A DNA stretch of 64,000 nt, from assembly GCF_016862095.1 (NCBI RefSeq), contig NZ_BOMH01000001.1:62001-126000 (forward strand), written 5' to 3'. The position numbers and the translations under genes were made by a program. Source of the DNA: Actinoplanes cyaneus (GTDB lineage: Bacteria > Actinomycetota > Actinomycetes > Mycobacteriales > Micromonosporaceae). Position 1 is the first letter of the stretch. Every line of letters begins with the position of its first letter. Under the pieces are notes generated by a model, which saw only the letters and a list, made by a program, of their open reading frames with translations, searched no databases and was not told the origin of the DNA. This document shows, piece by piece, positions 9,065 through 16,955 of the stretch.

Positions 9065-9930
9065 GGGGTGACCTCCTGGAACGTCTTGGCGATGTGGTTG
9101 AGGCTGAGCACCAGCAGGGCCACGAACAGGCCCGGGAGCAGGCTCAGCCACCAGGCGGTGACCAGGTAGTTGCGGCCGTCGGCGATCAGCGTGCCCCACT
9201 CGGCGGCCGGTGGCGCGGCGCCGAAGCCGAGGAAGCTGAGCGACGCGATCGCGATGATCGCCACGCCCGCGTCGAGGACCGCGAGGACGGCGACCGGACC
9301 CCACGAGTTCGGCAGGATGTGCCGCAGCAGCACCCGGGTCCAGCTCGCGCCGCCGGCCCTGGCCGCTTCGACGTACGGCAGAGTCTTGACCCTGAGCACC
9401 TCGGCCCGGGTCGTGCGGGCGAACCCGGGGACGATGCCGACGCCGACCGCCACCGCGACCGGGATCGTGCCGTAGCCGAGCGCGGTCACGATCGACAGCG
9501 CGAGCAGCAGGCCGGGAATGGCCAGCAGCACGTCGATGACGCGCATCAGCAGCGAGTCGGTGAGGCCGCCGAAGAAGCCCGACACGATGCCCAGCCCCAG
9601 ACCGGCGATCAGGGCGATGACCAGCGCGATCAGGGTGGCCTTGATGGTCAGCGGGGAGCCGTGCAGCACGCGGCTCCAGAGGTCCCGGCCGTAGATGTCG
9701 GTGCCGAACAGGTGCGCGGCGCTCGGCGCCCGCATGGCCGCGGCCGGGTCGGTGGCGTACGGGTCCTGGCCGGTGAACAACGCGGGCCGGAACGCGACAG
9801 CGACGACGAAGGCGACATAGAGCGACGCGAGCAGGAAGCCGGGCCGGCGGGCGAAGACCCCGGCCCGGGCGCGGCGGGCCGGCTTCTCCCCGACCGTCTC
9901 CTCCGCGGCGACGACAAGAGCGGCCGTCAT
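9061..9930 (-). CDS. Opp/Dpp-type ABC importer permease, DppC-like
   Basis: Inner-membrane permease, 289 aa, with an N-terminal hydrophobic segment (FLLASLYVAFVVAVAF) followed by the conserved HLFGTDIYGRD region and a BPD_transp_1 core of about five helices. The EAA-type loop EAARAGGASWTRVLLRHILP contacts the ATPase. The ATG at 9930 overlaps the stop of the DppB-like gene (ATGA) and has GGAGGTGG upstream. The next gene is reached through the 77-bp cassette. A longer frame covers the same strand but its N-terminal part is the wrong frame of the upstream genes. Substrate class cannot be told from the sequence alone. Confidence 0.92.
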   Translation of the reverse strand: MTAALVVAAEETVGEKPARRARAGVFARRPGFLLASLYVAFVVAVAFRPALFTGQDPYATDPAAAMRAPSAAHLFGTDIYGRDLWSRVLHGSPLTIKATLIALVIALIAGLGLGIVSGFFGGLTDSLLMRVIDVLLAIPGLLLALSIVTALGYGTIPVAVAVGVGIVPGFARTTRAEVLRVKTLPYVEAARAGGASWTRVLLRHILPNSWGPVAVLAVLDAGVAIIAIASLSFLGFGAAPPAAEWGTLIADGRNYLVTAWWLSLLPGLFVALLVLSLNHIAKTFQEVTP

Positions 9931-10883
9931 ACCGGCACCACCTCCGGGGTGTGCGAGATCCGTGGGTCGAGCAGCGGATACAGCAGGTCCACGATCAGGT
10001 TCACGGTGACGAAGACGGTCGCGGCCAGGGTCACCACGGCCAGGACGACCGGCACGTCCTGGGCGAGCACCGCCTCCTGCGCGAGCTTGCCGACGCCCTC
10101 CCGCGTGAACACCGTCTCGACGACGATCGAGCTGGTCACCGTGAGGCCGACGATCACCCCGAGGATCGTCATGGCGGGCAGCGCCGCGTTGCGGAACGCG
10201 TGCTTGAGGTGCACGGCGGTGCGCGAGAGTCCCTTGGCTCGGGCCGTCACGACGTACGGCTGGGACAGGGTTTGATCGAAGCTCTTGATCAGAACCTGCG
10301 CCAGGACCGAGGACGTCACCACGGAGATCGTCAGCACCGGCATGATCAGCGACTGCGCGCCCTGGGTGCCGGTCGCCGGGAGCCAGCCGAGCTGGAACGA
10401 CAGGAACTGGATCAGGAACAGCGCGATGAAGAACTGCGGGAACGACGCGCCGAGGGCCGGCAGCCGGGTCAGCACGATCCGGACCGGGTTCCGGCGGACG
10501 AACGTGGCGAGGTAGGCGAGGGCCGACCCCGCGACCAGCGACACCACCGCGGCGCAGACGCTGAGCAGCAGGGTCGGGCCGATCCGCGCGCCGATCAGGT
10601 CGGTGACCGGCACCTGCTGGGTCAGCGAGTCGCCGAAGTCGCCGTGCAGCACGCCCGTGAGATGGTGCCAGTACTGCGCCGCGATGGACTCGTCGAGCCC
10701 GAAGCGGTGCTTCATCGCGGCGTACTGCTCCGGCGTGAGGCTGTCCTCCTGGATGCCGGCGGCGGCCAGTTGCAGCTGCATCGGGTTGCTGGGCAGCAGG
10801 TAGAGGATCGCGAAGGTCAGGGTGAACGCCGCCCAGAGGACGGCGGCCGCCTGCACGACGCGACCCACGAGATAGCGGATCAT
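9927..10883 (-). CDS. Opp/Dpp-type ABC importer permease, DppB-like
   Basis: Membrane permease of 318 aa starting MIRYLVGRVVQAAAVLW, the classic DppB/OppB opening helix. The periplasmic-side loop after helix 1 contains the family motif (LTQQVPVTDLI region) and the cytoplasmic EAA-like loop reads TARAKGLSRTAVHLKHAF. About six helices. It lies 15 bp after the binding-protein gene and overlaps the DppC-like gene by 4 bp. Together the two permeases form the channel of the importer. Confidence 0.92.
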   Translation of the reverse strand: MIRYLVGRVVQAAAVLWAAFTLTFAILYLLPSNPMQLQLAAAGIQEDSLTPEQYAAMKHRFGLDESIAAQYWHHLTGVLHGDFGDSLTQQVPVTDLIGARIGPTLLLSVCAAVVSLVAGSALAYLATFVRRNPVRIVLTRLPALGASFPQFFIALFLIQFLSFQLGWLPATGTQGAQSLIMPVLTISVVTSSVLAQVLIKSFDQTLSQPYVVTARAKGLSRTAVHLKHAFRNAALPAMTILGVIVGLTVTSSIVVETVFTREGVGKLAQEAVLAQDVPVVLAVVTLAATVFVTVNLIVDLLYPLLDPRISHTPEVVPV

Positions 10884-10898
10884 GGGGTCGCGTCCCTC

Positions 10899-12527
10899 TC
10901 AGTCCTTGGTGACGTCGTTGAGCTTGAGGAAGCTCTCCGAGGTGAACGCGAAGCCGTGCACCTCGGCGCTGACGCCGACCTTCTGGAGCCGCTCGAACAG
11001 CGGAATCGTGACGCCCTGGTCGACGAGGTAGTCCTGCAGCTCGGCGTACGCCCGCTCGGTCCGCTTCTCGTCGGTGGTCTGCAGCGCCTCGGCGAACAGT
11101 TCCTGGATCCTCTTGGTCACGTCCGGGGTGGTGGCGTTGATCGCGAGCGCCTTCGAGTTGGCCACCTCGGGGTTGAGGATGAACTGCAGCGCGCCCGGGT
11201 CGGCACGGGTGAAGTAGGTGCTGGTCAGGTCGTAGGAGCCCTCCTTCAGGTACGTCGCCTGCTGGGCGGTGGTGAGCGTGCGCAGGCCGAGCTCGATGCC
11301 GACCTGCTTGAGCTGCGCCTGGAGCAGTTCCGGCCCGGCCGACCCGGCCGTGATCGGATAGTCGATGATCAACTTCTTGCCCGATTTGGTACGGACACCG
11401 TCCGCGCCCGCAACCCACCCGGCAGCGTCGAGAAGCTTCTTGGCGCCGTCCGGGTCGTAGGCGAGCTTGTCCGACAGTGATCTGAAGTACGGAGTCGTCG
11501 TCTCGAACGGCCCCTGGACAGCCGGGTAGTCGGCGCCGTAGATCGTGGTCGCGTACGTCTTGCGGTCGATCGCCTTGCTCAGCGCCTGCCGGATCGCCGC
11601 GTCGGCGAGCACGTGCCCGGCGGACGTGTTCGCGTACAGGTTGTAGGCGACACCCGGCAGCGAGCGGCTCTCCACCGTGTCGCCGGACTTCGTGATCAGC
11701 TGCTCGTCCTGCGGCGAGAACGGGTTGCGCGGCCAGGCGATGTCGGTCGCGCCGCTGACCAGGTTGCCGGTGCGGACGCTGTCCTCGGCCACGTAGTTGA
11801 AGACGACCTTGTCGAGCTTGGCCTCGCCACGGTTCGCCGACGTCTCCGAGCCCCAGGTGTAGCCGGCGCGCTTGGTCAGGACCGTCTCGACCTTGGCGGA
11901 GTAGTGGTCCAGCGCGAACAGGCCGGAGCCGACGACGCCCTTGCCCGTGCACCGTTCGGCAGGGGTGAGCTGGAACTCGGCCGGGTCGGTGATGGCCAGG
12001 TTCGTGGTCGAGGTGGCCTGCAGGAACGACGAGTTCGGGGCGCTCAGGTCGAACTCGACGGTCCGCGGGTCGACGACCTTCGCGCCGGTCAGACCCTGGA
12101 TGTAGGAGGCGCCGTACGCCGCGCCGTTGGTGGCCTTGACGGTGGCGATCCAGCCGGTCGCGTTGTCGGCCACCGCTTGCGCGTCCAGTTTCTTGCCGTT
12201 CGCGAACGTGACGCCGTCCCGCAGGTGGAACGTGTACGTCTTGCCGTCCGGGCTGATCTCCCACTTCTCGGCGAGCCAGGGGACGATCTTCCCGGTCTTC
12301 GGGTCCTGATCGGTCAGCGAGTCGGCGAAGTTGCGGATGATCGACCGGCTCTCGATCCAGTAGACCTGGAACGGGTCGATGCAGGAGAAGGTCGGGTTGT
12401 CCGGCCAGTAGGAGACCTTGAGGGTCTTCTGCCCGGCGGCGGCTGTTCCCGAGCCGTCGCCGCAACCGCTGAGGGCGAGCAGTCCCGCCGCTGTCAGTCC
12501 CGCTGTCAATGCCGCGAATCTCTTCAC
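10899..12527 (-). CDS. Solute-binding lipoprotein of the Opp/Dpp-type importer (SBP family 5)
   Basis: Extracellular receptor of the importer, 542 aa. The signal peptide ends in a lipobox, LALSGC with Cys22 as lipidation site, then a Gly/Ser linker and an SBP_bac_5 fold ([28 protein letters not shown] type region near residue 75). The GTG start overlaps the stop of the SfnB-like flavoprotein gene by 4 bp (GTGA). This tight coupling to two flavin enzymes suggests the imported compound is oxidised by them. Ligand unknown. Confidence 0.93.
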   Translation of the reverse strand: [542 protein letters not shown]

Positions 12528-13663
12528 TGTTGTTCCTTCTTCAGTACGCGACGACCGCTCGCCAGCAGCACGGCGTCCTCCTGGGGAGGGTGGACCCGGA
12601 TGCAGAGCGCGTCGCGCAGGTGGCGTTCAAGGGGGTGGTGCCGGGAGAGACCGGGATTGCCCAGTGCCGCGACGGCGGTCTGGGTCGCGGCGATCACCGA
12701 GCGGGCGATCGCCACCTTGATCGCGGACAGGTCCGGCTCGTCGCCCGCCTGCAGGCGCAGCAGCGCGCCGTGCAGCAGGGTCTCGGCCTGGGTGATCTGG
12801 ACCTCGATCTCGCCGGCGACCGACTGGATGCGCTCGGTCTCGGCGATCGGGCGGCCCAGGGCGGTGGGCACCCGGGACCGGGCGTACTCGGCGAAGGCGC
12901 TGCGGGCGGCGCGCGCCACCCCGAGGTAGAGCGCGGGATGACCGAAACTGCCCGGGCCGGTGGCAGCGGCCGGGTCGCGGTAGACGCCGTCCGGGCCGCG
13001 CGGGATCTCCACGAAGGCGTCCAGCGGCAACCGGACATCCTCGTAGATCACGTCGTGGGTGTTGGAGGCGCGCAACCCGATGTGGTCCCACGTGTCCACC
13101 CAGGTGATGCCCTCGCTCTCGCCCGGCACGACGACGTGCCCGACCCGGCCGTCGTCGGCCACCGCCCACACGAGGTGATAGGCGAGGGCAGATCCGCCGG
13201 TGGCGTACGCCTTGTGGCCGTTGAGCAACCAGCCGTCCCCGGCGCGGGTGATCGTGGTCTTCGGCAGGCCGCCGCGGGCGGGAGCGCCCAGCTCCGGCTC
13301 GGCCCGGATCGCGTTGGCCAGCGCCGGCCCCTGCTCCGAGCGGCGGAGCAGGTCCTCGTAGTACGCCGCCGGCCACGTCGGACGGGCGTCCTGCGCGGCA
13401 TGTGTGTTGAGCAGGTTCGCGGCCAGCAGCCCGACCGAGGCGTCGCCCTCGCCGATCGCCGTGAGGATGCGGGCGGTGTCGCGAGGGCCGAGGCCGGGGC
13501 CGCCGTAACGCTTGCCGACCGTGGCGGTGAGCAGGCCGGCCCGGTGCGCCGCTTCCAGGCCGGGCCACGGGATGTCGCCGGTGCGGTCGTACTCGGCGGC
13601 GTGGGCGGCGATCTCGGCGGTGACCGCGTCCAGCTTGTCCACGTCGGGGGCGGCGAACGTCAC
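12524..13663 (-). CDS. Acyl-CoA-dehydrogenase-fold flavoprotein (SfnB/DszC-like monooxygenase or dehydrogenase)
   Basis: Cytoplasmic flavoprotein of 379 aa. It has the acyl-CoA dehydrogenase layout: helical N-terminus, a middle beta domain (NGHKAYATGGSALAYHLVWA, DTWDHIGLRASNTHDVIYEDVRLP) and a C-terminal helical domain. Members of this group next to SsuD-like enzymes (SfnB, DszC, IsoB-type) often oxidise sulfur compounds rather than acyl-CoA. GTG 13663 overlaps the stop of the SsuD-like gene. The match to a sulfur role is by neighbourhood, not by residues. Confidence 0.85.
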   Translation of the reverse strand: MTFAAPDVDKLDAVTAEIAAHAAEYDRTGDIPWPGLEAAHRAGLLTATVGKRYGGPGLGPRDTARILTAIGEGDASVGLLAANLLNTHAAQDARPTWPAAYYEDLLRRSEQGPALANAIRAEPELGAPARGGLPKTTITRAGDGWLLNGHKAYATGGSALAYHLVWAVADDGRVGHVVVPGESEGITWVDTWDHIGLRASNTHDVIYEDVRLPLDAFVEIPRGPDGVYRDPAAATGPGSFGHPALYLGVARAARSAFAEYARSRVPTALGRPIAETERIQSVAGEIEVQITQAETLLHGALLRLQAGDEPDLSAIKVAIARSVIAATQTAVAALGNPGLSRHHPLERHLRDALCIRVHPPQEDAVLLASGRRVLKKEQQ

Positions 13664-14865
13664 GGCTGACCGGCCGTGGCGAACTGGCGGTACTCGGCGC
13701 CGTAGTTGCCCAGGTGCTCGGCCTGCAGCCGGCCGCGCTGACCCGTCGCCCTGCGGTGCGCCAGCTCCTGACGGACCAGCGGGAGCACGTTCCGGCCGTA
13801 GTCGGCGGCGTCGGCCAGGGTGTCGTAGCCACGGATCGAGACCAGGGACGCGCCGCGGTCGATGTAGTCGAGGATCGCGGCGGCGATCGTCTCCGGGGAG
13901 CCGACCAGGGCCGTGGAGGCGCCGGCCGCGTTGGTCACGGCCGCGGTACGGGTCCACAACGCACGGTCGTAGAGTTCCTTCTGCCGCGCGAACGCCAGTG
14001 CCCGCTGGGAGCCGACGTTCTGCGGATTCGTGCCCGCCAGCAGGGGCCGTACGCGGGCGAAGTTCTGTTCGATCCTGGTGACGTAGTCGTGGGCCTTGGC
14101 CCAGGCCAGCTCGTCGGTCCGCGCGGTGATCGGGCGGAACGTCACCCAGATCCGCGGCAGCGCAGACCGCCCGGCGTCCCGGGCGATGCCGTGCACCCGG
14201 TCGATCTCGGCGCGCAGGTCGTCGAGCGGCTCGCCCCAGAAACTGAAGATGTCCGCCTTCGCGCCGCCGACCGCGAACGCCTCGTCCGACTGGCCGCCGA
14301 TACTGATCGGGATCGGACCGTCGAACGGCGCGAAGCCCGGCCCGAACTCGTCGAACCGGTAGAACTCGCCGTCGTGGCTGAACGGCGCGGGCTCGGTCCA
14401 CGAGCGGCGCAGGACGTCGATGTACTCCGAGGTCCGCGCGTACCGCTGGGACTTGGGCAGGTAGTCGCCCTGCCGGGCCTGCTCGGCGTCGCTGCCGCCG
14501 GAGATCAGGTGGACCACCGCGCGGCCCTGGGTGAGCTGGTCGAGGGTGGCCAGCTTCTGCGCGCCGACGGTCGGCGGGGTGGTGTTCGGGCGCAGCGCCA
14601 CGATCGGCCTGATGCGCTGCGTCAGCTGGCCGACGGCGGCCGCGGTGACGAACGAGTCGGCGCTGTTCGAGCCGTACGGGAGAAGGGTGTAGTCATAACC
14701 GGACTCCTCGAGCGTGGCGACATACCGCTTGAAGAAGTCGAGGTCGATGCCGCGCGACGGGACCGGGTTCAGCTCGGTCGACGGGTTCAGATGGGTCAGG
14801 CTGATGAACTCGGCCTCGGGTGACGCGGTCTCCGGAAGGGACTCACCGAAATCGGGGATGCTCAC
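13660..14865 (-). CDS. LLM-class FMNH2-dependent monooxygenase, alkanesulfonate monooxygenase-like
   Basis: Flavin-dependent monooxygenase of 401 aa with a TIM-barrel luciferase-like fold. Family motifs are clear: RPNTTPPTVGAQKLATLDQL, GRAVVHLISGG, RYARTSEYIDVLRRSW and SIGGQSDEAF. The SsuD subgroup cleaves organosulfonates with reduced FMN and oxygen. GTG 14865 overlaps the hydrolase stop (GTGA). No flavin reductase (SsuE-like) is present in the operon, so reduced flavin must come from elsewhere. Exact substrate is not determinable. Confidence 0.88.
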   Translation of the reverse strand: MSIPDFGESLPETASPEAEFISLTHLNPSTELNPVPSRGIDLDFFKRYVATLEESGYDYTLLPYGSNSADSFVTAAAVGQLTQRIRPIVALRPNTTPPTVGAQKLATLDQLTQGRAVVHLISGGSDAEQARQGDYLPKSQRYARTSEYIDVLRRSWTEPAPFSHDGEFYRFDEFGPGFAPFDGPIPISIGGQSDEAFAVGGAKADIFSFWGEPLDDLRAEIDRVHGIARDAGRSALPRIWVTFRPITARTDELAWAKAHDYVTRIEQNFARVRPLLAGTNPQNVGSQRALAFARQKELYDRALWTRTAAVTNAAGASTALVGSPETIAAAILDYIDRGASLVSIRGYDTLADAADYGRNVLPLVRQELAHRRATGQRGRLQAEHLGNYGAEYRQFATAGQP

Positions 14866-15599
14866 TGATAGGTCCTCTCGGTGCGGGCGAGCAGCGCGCC
14901 GTTGCGCAGGCGTTCCAGGAACAGCACGACGGTCGCGGCGACGGTCCGGTGCGTCTGGTCGTTGAGCACGTCGTGCGGGGCGCCGGCGATGCTCACCAGA
15001 TCGGCGCGGGGCACCGCGGCATACCACCGGCGGACGTCGTCGAGCGGGCTGATCGGGTCGTCCGCGCCGTGCACACCGAGGACCGGCACGGTGATCTCGC
15101 CCGGGACGTCCGGGTCGAACCACTCGCCGGGCAGGTCCGTGAACAACTCACCGGGGCGGACACCGGCCTCGCTGATCCGGCCGCGGTGCGTCGGGCAGAA
15201 GCTGCGGGCGTCCAGCTCGGCGTCCCAGTCCCGGCCCGCCGCGGCCCTCGGCGTGGCCGGCAGACCGGCCAGGATCAGCGCGGACGCCCGCGGCAGGCGG
15301 CGGGTCGCGGCGAGATGCGCGGCAAACGCGGCCCCGGCGTCCGAGCCGGCGACGATCCGCGGCCGTTCTGGGTCGGCCGCGGCGAGAAGGCTGGTGAGCT
15401 GCTCCTGCGCGCGGGCCGGGTCGTCGGCCGGCGCCGTGATCGCGTGCACCCGGTAGGCGTCGGCGGCCAGGCGGCGGCCGAAACGCTCGTAGACCTGGGC
15501 CGACTCACCGCGTCCGGGCAGCAGGACCAGCGTCCCGCGCAGCGGGATCGGGTCGGGTTCGGTCCAGGTGAGGACGGCGTCCTCGGAGGCGAGAGTCAT
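14862..15599 (-). CDS. Alpha/beta hydrolase
   Basis: Predicted cytoplasmic hydrolase of 245 aa, first gene of the operon. The nucleophile elbow reads IVAGSDAGAA, with Asp at the usual nucleophile position and Ser one residue earlier. The acid is probably in GVHGADDPISPL and the His in GAPHDVLND. The unusual elbow makes the mechanism uncertain (Asp nucleophile as in dehalogenase-like enzymes, or a shifted Ser). I chose ATG 15599 with GGAAGG upstream; a TTG 24 bases earlier is possible. Its place before the monooxygenases suggests it processes their substrate or product. Confidence 0.82.
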   Translation of the reverse strand: MTLASEDAVLTWTEPDPIPLRGTLVLLPGRGESAQVYERFGRRLAADAYRVHAITAPADDPARAQEQLTSLLAAADPERPRIVAGSDAGAAFAAHLAATRRLPRASALILAGLPATPRAAAGRDWDAELDARSFCPTHRGRISEAGVRPGELFTDLPGEWFDPDVPGEITVPVLGVHGADDPISPLDDVRRWYAAVPRADLVSIAGAPHDVLNDQTHRTVAATVVLFLERLRNGALLARTERTYQ

Positions 15600-15643
15600 G
15601 GGGCGGGGACCTTCCGTAAGCAAACCCTAGAACACCCACCAAG

Positions 15644-15671
15644 CTAGTAGGCTTTTGTTTCCCCTGTCCAA
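15644..15671 (-). promoter_or_regulatory. Candidate promoter of the hydrolase-monooxygenase-ABC operon
   Basis: On the minus strand TTGGAC is followed after 16 bases by TACTAG, about 45 bases before the ATG at 15599. The stretch between them is AT-richer than its surroundings. Weak match; no regulator site was recognised. Confidence 0.3.
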
Positions 15672-15891
15672 CACGAATCCGCGATCACTGCGATCACGTC
15701 CCCTTATCGGTCCACGGCCCACAAGGCACGCAGCCGCCCGAACCACGAGCGAAGCCGCCACGTGACCGGCAAGCGAGCCGCCTCGCGCGAGAACGCCAGC
15801 CGCATCGCGTCAGAGCTGGCGAGCCGCGTCGCGTGAGTGGCGGGCGCGAGGTCGCCGCCGGTCACGGCCGCGGCGCGACGCGGCCTTGCCA

Positions 15892-15942
15892 GCTGGTGCT
15901 CATGGGCGTTATTCGTCCCTCATAACGCCCATGAGCACCAGC
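15892..15942. repeat. GCTGG/CCAGC intergenic palindrome, copy 3 (51 bp, perfect arms)
   Basis: Arms of 21 bases (GCTGGTGCTCATGGGCGTTA plus T and its exact complement) flank a 9-base loop TCGTCCCTC. It lies about 90 bp downstream of the LysR stop, so it might end that transcript, but no T-tract follows on either strand. Confidence 0.85.
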
Positions 15943-16031
15943 CGGGAAGACCGAGGCGCGCCGCACGCCAGGCCGGGCCGGGGGTTGCGGCGCATGCCGG
16001 GGTGGGCTGGGGGTTGCGGCGGGGTGGATGG

Positions 16032-16868
16032 TCAGGCCGGGGCGAGGACGGCGCGGAGGCCTTCACGGACGGCTTCGGCGAGGGCCGGGTCGGCGCCGGC
16101 CCGGATGCGCAGGCTGACGGGCGCGGGTGTCACCGGGGGCAGGTCCGTGCGCCGGGTGAGGCCCTCCGGCGTGGACGCGGCCGTGGCCATCAGGGCGACG
16201 CCCAGGCCGGCCCGGACCGCGTCGAAGACGCCCGCCACGTAACCGCTGTCGCAGACCACGTACGGATCGCGACCGTGCGCGGACAGCGCGGCCACCGCCC
16301 GCCGCCGCAGGACGCACGGCTCCTCGATCGCGACGAGCGGGACCGCGGGGCCCGACGGCGGCTGCCAGGTGGAGGCCGCGTACCAGCTCAAGGGCAGGGC
16401 GCCGATCGGGACGCCGTCGACCGAGGACGCCTCGGCCAGGTGGACGGCGAGGTCGAGGACGCCCCGGTCGACGGCCGCGTCCAGGCGCCGGGTGCGGTCG
16501 ATCCGGAAGCGGACCTGATGGCCGGGGAGCGCTGCGGTCACCGCGGGCAGGATCAGGTCGGCGGCGTGCTCGGTCGCGCCGACAGTGACGGTCGGGCGAC
16601 CGGGACCGATCAGCCGCCGCAACGCATCGTCGTGCGCGCCCAGGATGCGCCGGGCCTCCCCCAGCAGCGCCTGCCCGTCGGGCGTGAACACTGCTGCGCG
16701 TCCCTGACGTTCGACGACGGGCCGCCCGAGGGTCTTCTCCAGCCGCCGGACGTGCTGGCTCACCGCGGACTGGCTGATCCGCAGGGTCGCGGCGGCCCGG
16801 TGGAAGCCGCCGCAGTCGGCGACCGCGACGAGGCTGCGCAGCGCGACGATGTCCAGGATCTGACCCAT
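16032..16868 (-). CDS. LysR-family transcriptional regulator
   Basis: DNA-binding regulator of 278 aa. The N-terminal winged HTH is clear (LRSLVAVADCGGFHRAAATL, ISQSAVSQHVRRLEKTLGRP), followed by a periplasmic-binding-protein-like effector domain. The start is ATG 16868 (MGQILDI); upstream in-frame codons belong to the intergenic region. It is divergent from the PanE-rhodanese gene with an 87-bp gap containing two perfect palindromes, so it most likely controls that gene and the oxidases behind it. The effector is unknown. Confidence 0.92.
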   Translation of the reverse strand: MGQILDIVALRSLVAVADCGGFHRAAATLRISQSAVSQHVRRLEKTLGRPVVERQGRAAVFTPDGQALLGEARRILGAHDDALRRLIGPGRPTVTVGATEHAADLILPAVTAALPGHQVRFRIDRTRRLDAAVDRGVLDLAVHLAEASSVDGVPIGALPLSWYAASTWQPPSGPAVPLVAIEEPCVLRRRAVAALSAHGRDPYVVCDSGYVAGVFDAVRAGLGVALMATAASTPEGLTRRTDLPPVTPAPVSLRIRAGADPALAEAVREGLRAVLAPA

Positions 16869-16909
16869 GCGGCGGACGCTAGCAGCGCACCGATAAGAAA
16901 ACGCATTCG

Positions 16910-16923
16910 ATTCCGATCGGAAT
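16910..16923. promoter_or_regulatory. Perfect 14-bp palindrome, candidate LysR operator
   Basis: ATTCCGATCGGAAT lies between the divergent LysR and PanE-rhodanese starts. It contains a T-N11-A core as LysR sites usually do. No binding data. Confidence 0.5.
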
Positions 16924-16936
16924 TCAGTGTTGGACA

Positions 16937-16951
16937 GTCGCACCGTGCGAC
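16937..16951. promoter_or_regulatory. Perfect 15-bp palindrome, second candidate operator
   Basis: GTCGCACCGTGCGAC (7-bp arms, one central base) lies just upstream of the PanE-rhodanese start, where a regulator could contact the promoter. It differs in sequence from the 16910 palindrome, so two proteins or two site types are possible. Confidence 0.45.
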
Positions 16952-16955
16952 AGAC

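Larger units (their letters stand above)
15600..16031. other. Intergenic region with a perfect palindrome; no gene seen
   Basis: This 432-bp gap separates the operon start from the 3' end of the LysR gene. It contains a candidate promoter near the left side and a perfect 21-bp-arm palindrome at 15892-15942. I see no credible coding frame. Confidence 0.55.

Noticed and set aside
9061..12465. One continuous minus-strand frame of about 1134 codons
   Set aside because: Only its last 289 codons (DppC-like permease) make sense; the rest is the wrong frame of the binding-protein and DppB genes.
15892..15942. Intrinsic terminator
   Set aside because: Stem is very long and no T-tract follows on either strand; the same element type also occurs away from gene ends, so I list it as a repeat instead.
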